Source: Eumeta japonica (lineage: Eukaryota > Arthropoda > Insecta > Lepidoptera > Psychidae). From it: a stretch of DNA of 64,000 bases. Shown here piece by piece: positions 13,601 through 25,330 of this stretch. Location: the NCBI GenBank assembly GCA_005406025.1, contig BGZK01001377.1:1-64000 (forward strand). Direction: 5' to 3'. Both the position numbers and the translations under genes were made by a program. The notes under the pieces are model-generated. The model worked only from the letters and a program-made list of their open reading frames with translations, did no database searches and had not been told where the DNA came from. Numbering within the stretch: the first letter of the stretch is position 1; each line of letters begins with the position of its first letter.

Positions 13601-13860
13601 TTTTATAAACTTGACAATAATAAAGTTGAATAGTATAAACGAATGAGTTTCTACTTCATTGTTAAACCTTAAATAAAATGACGACTCGTAAACACGCGTT
13701 TAATAGACGCTTTCTTCTAAAAATTTTCAACGTTAAAGAATATTTATTATTTATTTCTTGATGTTACAAATTGTTGTCTGTAGGTTTTATATCAAAGTAG
13801 GTTAATAAAAAGCCCTAAATTGTAATAGAGCAAAATATATCCTCTTATAAACTCATTATT
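10650..13860. other. gene-free tract with minor repeats
   Basis: There is no recognisable gene. At 11668-11691 lies GGCCAAGCGCGAGCCGGAC, a fragment of a common lepidopteran dispersed repeat. At about 11150-11172 a small CGCGTGAC/GTCACGCG inverted repeat occurs. At about 12615-12685 two 22-nt arms with 17 matches (TCACCGTCACCCATCC.. against TCACCGTTCCCCATCC..) form an imperfect hairpin. Confidence 0.4.
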
Positions 13861-13864
13861 TCAG

Positions 13865-14095
13865 ATCAGCTTTTGCCCGCGGCTCCGCTTGCATGGATAA
13901 AGAATCTTGATTAACATTTTGATCTTAAGTAATACCTCGATCCTAAGCCCGATCCACGCACTATTATCAATCCTGATTTCGATCCTATTCCTATATAAAT
14001 TTCTCTTTTTTATCGCTTTCTCGATCTCCTTTTCGCTTTACCCCCTATTCCGCCCTCTATTCCTTCCCCACTTCCACCCCTATTAATTATTATCT
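13865..14095 (+). repeat. GCCCGCGGCT-headed hexamer repeat (copy C)
   Basis: The head GCCCGCGGCTCCGCTTGCAT at about 13875 is followed by CGATCCTAAGCCCGATCC-type units and then a pyrimidine-rich tail. It has the same layout as copy B. Confidence 0.6.
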
Positions 14096-14691
14096 TTTTT
14101 TCGCCATTTCTTTTCGTCTCCAAGCAAAGTGAGCCAATAATCATAGCTGAGAACATAAAATAAAAAAAATTGTCAATTTATTAGTAGAAAAATTATATTT
14201 TTCCACTTCTTCCACACAATCTATTAGTATAACATACAGATTATATCTATAAACCGACAGGCAGTTAGTATACATTTTAGGTGCCGATGTGTTCTGCCGA
14301 TATACCAAATGTTATTAAAGGTCATGTGTACAAAATGTTAGTATTAATATTTAGCATGTATAATGTCATATTAGTTACACTTATATATAGATACAGGACA
14401 CATCTTTGCTCCTGTAAATATGTGCCTAAATAGCGTGCACGCGCCTCGTCCTGAATTTTATTCTGATTTAATCCATTGAAATTATTGCTGATCCTACCTG
14501 CTACGGTTGCCTATTGTGCACCTAACAAATGTGCACTAAAACCTGACCGGATAATATGTTTCTATTATAAATTAAGAATCCTGTTAATCGGAAAAGATAA
14601 TCTCGAGCTATATACAGACGAACAGATATAAGAATTTGCGTTTTATAATATGAACAGATTATAGGTTTTAGGTTAAACCTTAAGCCGTCTA

Positions 14692-14960
14692 CGCACCAGC
14701 GTAGACGGACCACCAATGGGACCACCAATGGGGAGGGAATTGTTGATGACCTTTGCCACCAACGCTATGACAACTTCCACATACGACGCACGATTCAAAA
14801 CCACAGTCAAACTCAGGACTTTGCGATTCAAAAGCATACCGCTGACTGTCGGATCGCCGTCGCTCTTTACAGTCCAATTGTCATCAGGTATAAAATATTC
14901 GTCAATTTGGACAAATTTTGGTGAAAATGTTTCACTAAAACATATATGAAAAAAAAACAC
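14692..14960. other. hairpin plus coding-like block of unknown identity
   Basis: A perfect 10-bp hairpin (CCGTCTACGC, 4-nt loop) lies just before a doubled ACCACCAATGGG. The next 230 bp are open on both strands and richer in GC than the flanks. The minus frame reads ..IDEYFIPDDNWTV.. and the plus frame ..VGSPSLFTVQLSSGIKY... Which frame, if any, is coded is unclear. I recognise no family. It may be an exon fragment or a mobile-element piece. Confidence 0.25.
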
Positions 14961-16020
14961 TGCAAAATTCTTATATGTTAAACTAGCAAGTACTTACTAA
15001 TCATTTTTTTTATGATTTCATAAATTTAAAGTCAACTCAAGTTCAAAAAAAAAAAATTATTTAAAGCCCCAAAGTGTTCATATATTTTTAAAATAAATGA
15101 GAGACTAAGTTTAAATTGAGCAAATAATGGTCAAATACTGAAAACCGAGTTGACTTGTATTTTCGTTAATTTTGATTATGTAATTCGAAGTACGCAATCA
15201 AAAACGACTTTCTTTTATTAGTTTGATCACAAACGGTTGATGGTTTTAGTCGTATTTAATTGCTTCGGTTGTACAAAGCAAAATTCGCCCAAATTCCCCG
15301 ACGACCGGAAATGAATAAATCACGCGCACAATATGATCGAAACTGCCTCTGGCACTCAGGGTTGTCATCTCATTTTATTGACATTATTGAAACATAATAA
15401 AATTAATATTTAAATGAAAATTATGGGGTATACCAATTTTGAGAAAAAATTCTGCAGAAGGTATATACACAAATATGCTATATAATAAATATACACATAA
15501 AGTTAATTTCTTATACATTTTGAATTGCATTCATATAAATATATGCATGAAATTAAAAATGAAGTCGTATGTTATATAAAAAATTGCATCACAGTAAATT
15601 TCATACATATGTCATTAAATAAAATAAGTAATTTGTTTATATTGATTACTAAATAATATTATTATGAACTCATATTTTTGTCTGTTAAATTTTTGCATGT
15701 AACAATGACATTTTAACGTCATAGAACTCGCGAAAGAATTTGTATGTATAGATAGATATATAACTTAAAGTGCAAAAAAAGAGATAGGATGTGTCTCATC
15801 AACAAATAACTGTATCCATTTGCAAAAACGGATAATCACGGAACCGCATGAGACATATTGGCGAATAACGGATTTTAATCATATTTTGCACAATCCACTG
15901 ATAACGATGCCATAACAAGAATCGACATTACAACCTCCCGGTTCTAATGGATTATATAACAAATTCCAAATAAAAGACATGAGAGAAAAAGAAATCGGTT
16001 TCAAGTTTTAGTATGCCATA
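14961..16020. other. AT-rich tract without a recognised feature
   Basis: No coding region, hairpin or repeat family stands out. It is mostly AT-rich with short A and T runs. Confidence 0.4.
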
Positions 16021-16034
16021 ATAATTTAACTAAA

Positions 16035-16255
16035 ACCATGGGAAGAACCGAAATCGATTTCGAGTTGAATTTGGCATAGAAATTGAACTGGAACTATGAG
16101 GGGAAATGGAATCATTTTCAAGTTGAGTACGATATAGGAATATAACTAGAAACAGCGACGAAACTACCAGTGAATCCAAGTTAGATACAGAATAGGAATA
16201 GAACTTAAAGTAAAAAGAACGGGATTGTGATTGAAACCGAGACACGATTTGGGCT
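16035..16255. repeat. degenerate hexamer repeat (copy D)
   Basis: Loose repetition of GAACCGAAATCGATTTCGAG-like and ATAGGAATAGAACT-like units recalls the hexamer family at 8.6 and 10.5 kb, without the GCCCGCGG head. It is strongly diverged. Confidence 0.4.
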
Positions 16256-16455
16256 TATGGTTGATAGGATACTTGCAACGGATTAGAATTCAGAATAAAA
16301 TTAATATAAAATATATACAATATTTTTTCTTTATTCGTTAGGATGAAACTGTGGACAAAAAGTAGTACATATACTAAATTTCTATCCAAATGATATTATT
16401 ACCTGCGGCGGTATTTAAATATAGAAGCCGCAATTACATAAACGTGAATCTAATT

Positions 16456-16690
16456 CTATTTACGAATCTCAAAATCCATCATCCAAACTAGACCGAAATG
16501 TAGTAAATAAATTTGATGCCGAGCAAAATTCAATCCAGTGACAGCCCCATTATCCGGCCAATCACACGAGACGCTTGGCTGCGCGCGCACCACACCACAA
16601 TACGCAGATGAGTTGATGAGTTGCGTCAGATCCGCGCGCCGCATTTGCGCTTTTGATGTGCATCGCACCGGAAACATTTTGGCCTAGAAA
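16456..16690. other. GC-richer block, no gene recognised
   Basis: About 200 bp with CGCGCGC motifs and an open minus-strand frame that matches no family I know. It could be an old regulatory island or a repeat fragment. Confidence 0.25.
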
Positions 16691-17069
16691 AATGTATCCC
16701 ATGCTACCGAGTGGTTGACAAATATGAATGAATTTGAATAGTAAATCGTAAAATACATCGTGATGTAAAGCGGGAAAGCGGAAGAAGATGTCAAAGGAGA
16801 AGTGAAAAAAGATGTTTTACGATGTGTGGCCAGGTCGTTTTTTAGTACATCAAAAAAAAAACCCAAAAAAATATCAACAACTATTATTACCACGAGTCCC
16901 CCACAATCTAGTGTTGTTTATGGCTGTACAATGATCATTATTAATTTACCTATTACAGCACTGCGATGTCTGTATCAACGTAGTATAACAGAATAGACTT
17001 TACAATCAAGCTGTATCTGTAAAAAAAATGTGTATAATTCAAGTAAATTAAAAAAAGCTATTTTTTTTA

Positions 17070-17580
17070 AATATTTCAACTGTCTTTCTAACACTCTATT
17101 CGATTTTAATCTGTGCTTCAGCGTTCGAGGCAGTTTTCTAAAAAAAAAAAGAAGACAGAGTACAATTTACATTCAAAATTTATCAGTATTATAATTTAAC
17201 AAATATTAAAAAACAAAACACTTTAAAAAGTTTTTCTCCAGCTATATCTTTTGAACAAATGATCAGCTTTTGATGAATTTAGCAACGATGGACGTTGTTC
17301 TTGAGGACAACAACCGAATAGATTTTGTAGTGTATCGGTAGAGTAATTTACGAAATATCGTAAAAACCACTTTTAGCAAAATTTCTCTACGACAATATCT
17401 CTTGAACAAATCAACCGATTTTAATGCGGTTTGCGACAATCGACGCGACTGTTTGGAGAAAAGAGCTAAATAGATTTTGGTACAGATCGATAGAATAGTC
17501 TTAATATTATTTCGAAATAAAACATTTTTCTCAAAACTTTGTTTTTGAGATATCTCAAAATCTACCTTGCGAAACAAGTT
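17070..17580. repeat. ~155-bp diverged repeat array (array 1)
   Basis: Units share the phrases TATCTCTTGAACAAATCAAC, CGATTTTAATGCGGTTTGCG and ATAGATTTTGGTACAGATCG. About three units are visible. The same family forms a longer array at 24.4-25.3 kb. Units are too diverged to count exactly by eye. Confidence 0.6.
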
Positions 17581-17724
17581 CTAGTTCTAGAACGAAAAAA
17601 TTGCAAAAGACCTCTATAAATTGGTTTTTAAGGGATTCCTAAAGCGAACCTCTAAACCTATTCAGATATCTCTTTTTAACATTGAAAATGTTTTTGTGAC
17701 CGCTCCAGGGTCCCCATTTTCAGA

Positions 17725-17935
17725 TGTATAGATTTATAGATCGAATCTGATCCTAATCATGACCTCGACCGCTACCCTTTGTTGCATCCGATCCCGGTCC
17801 TGTTTTCAATCCCGATCACTCGATTCCGACGTGATTTCGCTTTTAATTCCAAACTTGGTTTTAATTTAAGTGGATTCAATTCTGATCCCATTTTCGTTTC
17901 AGGTCCCGCTCTTATTTCTCGTCTCGGTAAATTAC
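17725..17935. repeat. degenerate hexamer repeat (copy E)
   Basis: CGATCCCGGTCCTG / CAATCCCGATCACTCGATTC-type units make this another copy of the GATCCC-periodic family. It lies immediately before the 48-bp tandem array. Confidence 0.5.
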
Positions 17936-18008
17936 TATAGTAAAAGCGCAAATATGTAGATGAAATCTAAGTGAAATTTTAATGGTTTATTTTTCTTAAG
18001 GAGCTTTT

Positions 18009-18540
18009 TATTATATAAAATACTGAGATATATTTTGCGATTTAACAGATGGTGTTATTTAAATAAAATACTGAAATAAATTTTGCGATCAAAAAGATAG
18101 CACTTTTTAAACAAAACACGGAGATATATTTTGCGATCTAACTGATGCCACTTTTCAATAAAATACTGAAATAAATTTTGCGATCTAACAGGTGGCACTA
18201 TATTAATAAAATAATGAAATAAATTTTGTGAATTAACAGATGGCACTGATGAAATAAAATACTGATATAAATTTTGTGATCTAACAGATGGTACTATTTA
18301 AATAAAATTATGAGAAAAATTTTGGCACGTAAGAGATAGCACTATTTAAATAAAATTTTGAGATTATTTTTGCGATTTAATAGACGGCATTATGTCAATA
18401 AAATTGTATATTTAATTTTGTCATCTAAATGATGGCACTACTTAAATAAAATACTGAAATAAATTTTGTGATCTAATAAAACACCGGAGATATATTTTGC
18501 GATGTAGCACGTGGCACTGATTAAATAAAATTGTTGTGTA
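18009..18540. repeat. 48-bp tandem repeat array (about 11 copies)
   Basis: The phrase ATTTTGCGAT.TAACAGATGGCAC recurs at about 18033, 18081, 18129, 18176, 18224, 18272, 18320, 18368, 18416 and 18464, i.e. every 47-48 bp. It recurs once more at 18495 after a partial unit. Each unit also contains AAATAAAATACTGAAATAA. The 48-bp period is a multiple of three, which creates a false repetitive open frame on the minus strand. The core AGATGGCAC resembles the half-sites at 5.7-5.9 kb. Confidence 0.9.
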
Positions 18541-18799
18541 GAAAAATAAATTCACCTTTTTATTAATAAATACACTAAGTACCCTTTACATACTTTACTA
18601 CTACTTATATTCAGTCACTGTGTATATCTTTTACTGCTCACACTCCAGTGTTAATTTTTATATGTATCAATATTTATATTTAAAGGTTTTCAATTTTTTC
18701 GAATTCTTCTCTTCGTCACTGTATCAGTGACGTATATCGTAACGTAACCTATCGTAATCGATGCAGGAATCGCGACGGACGGTGCTTTATATACCCTAG

Positions 18800-19115
18800 C
18801 TAGGAATGTTTCAAAATGTTCTGGATTGTTCCAAAAATTTGTTGAATGTTTCCTACTGTTCACGAACAGTATGAAACATCCCTAAACATTCTGGGAAATT
18901 CTTGATGTGTATTATTTTTGTTTTTACATAAAGAGCGTACTTTTTAAGATGTAAAGACTGAACAGTCGAAATAATTCTACAACGTTTCAAAGTGTTCCAG
19001 AATGTTTTCAAATTTTTGGGAATAGTCTGGAGCTTTCAAGAATATTTTAGAATGTTGTAGAGTGACTCTTGAATATTTACGAAGGCGCTGGACTATTGCA
19101 GAAATTTCTAGAAAG
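18800..19115. promoter_or_regulatory. cluster of heat-shock-element-like sites
   Basis: Inverted GAA/TTC pentamers are repeated. GAAATTTCTAGAA at 19101-19113 is a perfect three-box element. TTCAAGAATATTTTAGAA (19035-19052) is four boxes with one mismatch. TTCCAGAATGTTT (18995-19007) and TTCTGGATTGTTC (18819-18831) are three boxes with one mismatch each. There is no gene directly beside them, so they may be functional, or just a repetitive GAATGTTC-rich sequence. Confidence 0.4.
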
Positions 19116-19152
19116 CAAAATTTTCAGTCCTTATATGTCTTAAGGTACGCCT

Positions 19153-19194
19153 TTTAGATGAAAATAAATATAATTTAGATGAAAATAAATATAA
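19153..19194. repeat. perfect 21-bp tandem duplication
   Basis: The unit TTTAGATGAAAATAAATATA plus one A occurs twice head to tail with no mismatch. Confidence 0.9.
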
Positions 19195-19813
19195 TCTTGA
19201 TCGAGAAGGGAGCTATCACCCCACGCAAAGCTATAGATCGTATCTTAATTCGTTTTTGAGTTTTTTCGGCTTGCACATTGTACACTTATTTTTAATACAT
19301 AGTATATTGATGACTCAACATTTGGAGCGCCTTTTTTATTTATTTTTTAAATAAAGAAAACTTTTGGAATCATGATTTATTTCAAATGGCCGTTACACGA
19401 CTTACGACCTGCGTCCAAAGTGACCGGGTGTACTTATATTGGTTTATGATGACTTAAAATGTTAATTTATTCATATCAACAGATTTCTTTCGAACTAATT
19501 AAATATTATAAAAGTTAAGAATAATTTATGATTTGTGCATACAATTAATAAAAATTATTTTGGCGGTCGCTTTTGTTATTATTTCTTTCATTTTATCCTT
19601 TTTATTGAGTTCATTTTTAATATACCTGAAAGTCGTGTAGAGTAGGTTTATATATTTTTTTTAATTTAATAGGCTCTGTGGTTGTTGCTTATAAAAAATT
19701 GCAAGTTTATATATAGTTATAAATATCTTAAATGATAAAAACCTTGAAAAAACATTAAATTTGTTCATTCATTTTTTTATTCCTAAACGCTAAGAACCTC
19801 TTACACCATATCC

Positions 19814-19966
19814 TTTTAAATCGACATTTAACAAATAGTCACTTCTAAAATAAAATTTACGCTCCTTTTTTCCTTTCAACAAGTTCTAGCCCGAATACCC
19901 GTCAAAAGGAAAAAAGGAACACAAATTTTATTTTGAAAGTGCTTTTTGTTAAATGTCAATTTAAAT
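19814..19966. mobile_element. foldback MITE-like inverted repeat
   Basis: Two arms of about 55-63 bp are inverted around a ~37-bp centre. The left arm carries GACATTTAACAAATAGTCAC and CTCCTTTTTTCCTTT. The right arm carries their complements with few changes. There is no coding capacity and no clear target duplication. Confidence 0.65.
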
Positions 19967-20179
19967 AGAAGTGGTGGAAGTGGCTCTAAATCGTATTTCA
20001 CGATGCATCAAGATGGGCGTGTATTTTCTTAAAAAAAAAAAACCAATATGCTGATAAACATTCAAAATTAAACATCATTTACACAGCATAAACTAGAAAT
20101 TCTTTGGGAATAAAGTATAAACGCCTAAAATGTGGCAATCGAGAGTTCGTTACGGAACGCAGACGTCGTAATTGTCATC

Positions 20180-20244
20180 ATGCGAAAATCAATATTCAGT
20201 CATAATTTCAAGGGCATCAAAATAAACGGCGTGACCGGGAAGCG
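20180..20244 (+). CDS. weak candidate first coding exon
   Basis: An ATG at 20180 opens a 21-codon frame (MRKSIFSHNFKGIKINGVTG, then K and R) that ends exactly at a consensus donor (GCG|GTAAGT at 20245). The surrounding 300 bp are CpG-rich. There is no acceptor or following exon to confirm it and I recognise no family. It could be chance. Confidence 0.15.
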
Positions 20245-20459
20245 GTAAGTGGGCGCGTGACACGTGAATTACCGCGGACCTTCGGTAGGCGTCGCGGAAA
20301 ACGACGTGCTCGCATCGGAAAAAAATAGTCGTATATTTTTTTATGTCGACCATTAATTGTTTTCCTTCTCGTCGAATTGAATTCATGAATTGATGCGACA
20401 ATTCCGTTCGATTCGTCGAACAGTTTTAGCGTTGTATAAGCGCGAAAGTGATAAATAAA

Positions 20460-20494
20460 CGAAACCGACCCAACGCGTGGTTGGGTCGGTTTCG
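20460..20494. repeat. perfect 15-bp hairpin
   Basis: CGAAACCGACCCAAC and its exact complement are separated by GCGTG. It is GC-rich in an AT-rich setting and does not belong to any larger repeat I can see. Confidence 0.9.
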
Positions 20495-20499
20495 GTAAA

Positions 20500-23400
20500 C
20501 GGAATTCACCGTGATGATGATTGTCCGTCTGTTTATTTGAACGTCTGTCGGTTTGTTTCTATAACATGTTACGTGATTATTCGTTTTAAATTATGCTTGC
20601 GCGATTTTAAGGGGATTTGTTAGTAATTTTCGGTGGCCAAAGGATCAAAGTTGATCGTTTTCATAAAAGTCATTGACAATATTATAAAATATGAAACGAA
20701 AATTACATAATAAATAAGGACTTGAAAAACAGTCATATATTTTTAATGCTTAATGGTAACAGTTATATAGAAAAAAAAAGTTGTATAGATCAAAATCAAG
20801 TACAACTCTTCGATGTTTGTAGATGTCCAATTAGAAATGTCAAAGGATTTAACTCGTACCTAACTACCAGCTAAACTAAAACAAATAAAGCTGCAGATAT
20901 GCAAAAGGTTAATTCCACTTGCAAAAAAATATCTATAAACGCTGATATATTTGAACTACGTATTTAGTGCTATAAAATTTGATATACATAGAAGGATTAC
21001 GAAGCAATTTTTGCTATGATTTCCAAGCTCATACTTCGTAGGTCGATGTATCAGAAATCTGTATAGATAAAATCCAAAGACGAGTTTTTAGAATTTGCTA
21101 TGGAAGCATTGAAAATTGACAGCTGGATATTATGGCAAAATAAAGGTTTGGATTTAGCATAGACACATGCGCAACACACCATACGATTCCGATGTTAATT
21201 ACGACGTAACAGTTTGCAATAGTTATCGGTGACGACTGTCGTTTGTGAAACTCATGGCGTCAAGTACTAATAAAATCGTCAACAAACTCAGTGCCATTTA
21301 TGTGCCGTATACACCACATTTTGTTACATCTTACTCGTAAAGCTGACAACGATTTGACGATGGGAATGCTCCACTGCCATAAAGCATTAAACGTAACACA
21401 CAAAAAAACTTTCGACCTTGACCATAGACATAAAAAATAAAACTTCAACATAAGCGTTACTTCTTTGTACCTGCACAGAAATCGAGCTCTCTGGAATAGA
21501 AGAACTATGTCAAAGTGTTGACATTTTGTAGAACAAGTTTTACTAAATTTTTCTAAAACCCGTTTAATAAAACGTTATTTTCATGACAACAAAAATCTAG
21601 AAATGTTGTCTATGAATCATTGTTTCCTTGAACGTCGCAACACACTTCACCGCGCGTTTTAGTAAAATTTTACCGTGCGGTATTGGAAATTCTAACCACG
21701 CCATTTTCACATTATTTACCACTCACCTTAGAAATTGTGCCTCACAGTTAGTTAACCGTTATTAAACACCATCGCACGCAGCCGGAACGTTTTGCGGGCT
21801 GCGGACGAATTACGTGGTTTTGTTTGTGTGTGGTACACTTAATGTTGTCATATTAACTTCTTTACGAGCGGATGTTTAAAAATAAGTGGTTGTGCTCGAG
21901 ACGTGTGTATTTCTTTCGAGTTCCGCTTATTGTTCGCCTTTGAGCGTGCCTTGTCTCGTGCTTTGTGAGTGTGATTTTTAAATAGTTTTCTGTCTCCATT
22001 CCAACTCAATAGATTAGGAGTTAGGCAGGGAGAGAATAAGAGAGGTGGAAATTCTTGGCGAAAGTGCAATATTTACATACCATTCTGAAAAATATGTCAA
22101 GTGCCAAGTGCATTTCGATACATCAGTAAATGCATTGTGGCTATAATATATTAACATCAACCCATGATATACAGAAGACCAAAATTTTTCGACTTTTTGA
22201 AAATCCAGCTTTTGTAGCTCAGAGGGCGTTCAAGTATTATATAAGCAGGTTTAAAGGGAGCGGGCGATATGTTCTTTCTTACGTAAAATAAAATAGTACG
22301 AACCAACATTTTTTTTAATAATATTAATCATTTAAAGGCTTTAATTAATAATAAGCTTGTCGTTATTTTCATGATAAACTATTTATTTTTTAATCAAAAC
22401 GAATAAACGCCTCGAAACTGTAGTAATCTTTGTTATATGAACCTATGCTCAATTCGGAAAAACCCCTAACGTAATTGTAATAATTAATAAAATTTAAGAA
22501 TATTTCTTAAATCTTAACATGCACTGGAGTTCGCGATTATCTTATGATCGTTTGCAGAAGGGGAGATCTAAGATAATTGCAAATTTGATACGAATCACTT
22601 CAACGCAAGTTTATTAACAATTGGAGTAATATTGTTGTTTTTGCTTTGTATTTATTTTATTTATTAGCATTCGCTATAAAATATTAACAAAAAAATATGA
22701 TAATCCATTCCAAAATAATATTTTGGATAGCATAATAACGTTAAAATTAATTGCTTAAGCATTCACAACCAAGTAGGCGATTACAATATGCATTGTTAGT
22801 TTTTGAACATAGCTAAGGATTACACAAATAACACAGACAAAAAACAATATTGAAATCGACTAAACTTTGAATGACTCTTATAGCGAGAGCTTATAAAAGT
22901 ATAATAAATTAAAGATAACGATCTTCGTAGACAATCTCCAGAGACTAGGTTAAATCGCGCCCCGTCTTTCTATGCAATATATTTTTTGCATGCGAAACAT
23001 CGCCGTCGATACTAGCCTGGGCATTCAATACAAAATATTTAAAAATGGCGTCGCGTCGTCTACGCGTGCGTGTATAATTGGTGATTCCGATAGTAATTAA
23101 AAATGTATACACCACACATTAAAAATAATCTTCGTACTGAATGTGTGTTCAATAACGTACACGATTGACGAGTCGTGACGCCGTTTCGTACCGATTGATT
23201 CAACATCAATCCAACGACTAATATTGAAACGCATCACTATCTTCATTTACATAATCTAAAATTTAGCATCAAATACCTCGTAAATGCATTCGACGAATTT
23301 AAATATCAACGATAAATCTGTAGTACGTTTCTTAGTGGACAATTCCAAAATCTATATAGATTATATTGATAGATGTTCGATTTTTTTTGTCTTCAGGTAA

Positions 23401-23880
23401 CCTGTTTCAAAATAGTCTTGATTGTCGTAAAAAACGATGCAGCGCGTGACACGAAACATTTAAAAATCCCTGAAGCGCAATTACAGCTTTCTCTCAATAA
23501 TAAACAACAACATTTGTTATTGACATTCGTAGTTTTTTTTTTTATTGCTTACATAAGCCAAACTGGCAGCACCACTTTCGTTGTTTTGTTCGCGCACACC
23601 CAATCTGTCTGAACGAACTGGTTCATTCGGAGCCGGTTTTGGAGACGGTCGATTTTGGATAATGTGAATCTGGGGATTTCTTAATGTTACGCGGATTGTA
23701 TAATTTTAATGTTTACGATTTAAGAGAGTCATTCTACATTCTGATCCATTAGAGATTGTATGAGGTGTATTACTAGCAGAAAAGTTGTCTCATTTGGAAA
23801 GTAATTGGGATATTTGAATAGTAATATCTGTTAATCAGTTTCGTTAGGTATGTGTTTTGAACTGCCGTTTAAAACAGAGA
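20500..23880. other. gene-free tract
   Basis: I find no gene or clear repeat array. A phrase at about 22215-22310 (GGCGTTCAAGTATTATATAA followed by TACGTAAAATAAAATAGTAC) looks like part of a dispersed insect repeat, but I cannot name it. Confidence 0.35.
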
Positions 23881-23889
23881 TAAGTTTAA

Positions 23890-23934
23890 TGAGAGACAGA
23901 GAGACAGAGATACAGAGAGAGAGAGAGAGAGAGA
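23890..23934. repeat. (GA)n microsatellite
   Basis: GAGAGACAGAGAGACAGAG passes into an uninterrupted GA run of about nine units. It produces a serine/leucine-rich false frame on the minus strand. Confidence 0.9.
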
Positions 23935-24369
23935 TTACTGAATAGTGACGTAAGTGTACAGTAGAGCAATCTAAAATACTCATAAAAATCATTTTAAAAA
24001 CAATTGTAAAAAACAAACAAAATAATATGAAAAACGGTCCCCTTGCAGTCAATTCCTGAAACTTCCAGTTCTGATATTTATCGATGTGTCTTTGAGGTCT
24101 AGTTTATGAATATTGTCTGTATTTTCAAACTTTTTGAAGTCAAAAAAAATTTAAAGACTGCTTGGCCTGCAGATTATACCTGATATTACTACTTTTAAGC
24201 TCAAATTGTTCAAAAATAAAGCAGCAGCAAATTATTAGGTTCACAATGTTCAAAATATGGATTTAAGTGGTTTTAAAAACTCTCCGAACTCAAAAATATA
24301 GTTCTAATATGTTCTGAGCACTTCGAGTTCAAAACTCTATACATATATATAAAAACGCACTTTAAAAAA

Positions 24370-25330
24370 AAAATCTTTCTTTTTCAATACTTCGACTACG
24401 ATATCTTTAAATCGTGTTTTTCGGTTTTAATCCGCTTTACGGCTTCCGACGCGGTTTTTTTAAACATAAATAGATAACACAGTACCGAGTATCGATTCAT
24501 CACCCATCCAAAATGTCTCACGTTATTCTGAACAAAAAAAACCTTTTATTCCAGAATTTTTCGTTAACGCACCGATTTTGATGCAGTTTGCACATATCAA
24601 CGTGATTTTTTTGCAGAAATGCTGTAAGTACTTAAATTTTGGCATTTATCGGTAGAGTGTGCACCGCGCACGCACGCACGCACGCTATATTTTCAATATT
24701 TCAACTATCACATATTTTGAAGACGTTGCTCGATTTTGATCTGCTTTACGGCACTCGACGAAGTATGCTAAGAAAAAAAAGATGACAGAATATCAAACAT
24801 CAATCCGTCAAGAATTTCACATATTATTTTGAAAGAACACTTTTCTTCAAATATTTCGTTGACGATGTCTCTTCAGCGAACGTATAGATTTTGATGCGCT
24901 TTGCCACACTCGACGTTATTTTTTAAGCAGAATATCTGGTTATATTAAAAAAAAAATATCGTTGGAAAAGTTTGAAAAATTTCTAAAAAACAGTTTTTCA
25001 AAACTTTTCTCCAACAATATATCTTGAACAAATTAACCGATTTAGATGACAAGGAAAATAACTGGATAAATTTTGAAATTTATCGTTATATTAGTTTTAG
25101 TATAAAATATTTAAAAAAAAAACTTTCTAAAAAAGTTTTATCCGACGATATCGCTTGAAAAGCAAAACTAATTTTTATGCAGTTTGCTGCGTTTAATGCA
25201 ACGGTTTTGAGAAAAATAGCCGATTAGATTTTAGTATAGATAGGTATAGTCTAAAACTTATTAAGAAGAAACTTATTAGAAATAGGTTCTAGGACCCTAA
25301 AAGATCGCAATCTGTTGAAAACTCTACTTT
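24370..25330. repeat. ~155-bp diverged repeat array (array 2)
   Basis: About six units carry ACGATATCT..TTGA.., GATTTTGATGCAGTTTGC, a CACTCGACG-like phrase, and a run of A near AGATGACAGAATATC. They belong to the same family as 17070-17580. Unit length varies from about 130 to 165 bp. Confidence 0.6.

Noticed and set aside
18055..18246. Minus-strand open frame with 16-residue repeats (..RKIYLRVLF..)
   Set aside because: The 48-bp tandem DNA unit equals 16 codons, so the repeat pattern and openness follow from the satellite.
23831..24052. Open frame with SLSLSLC stretch
   Set aside because: Product of the (GA)n microsatellite.
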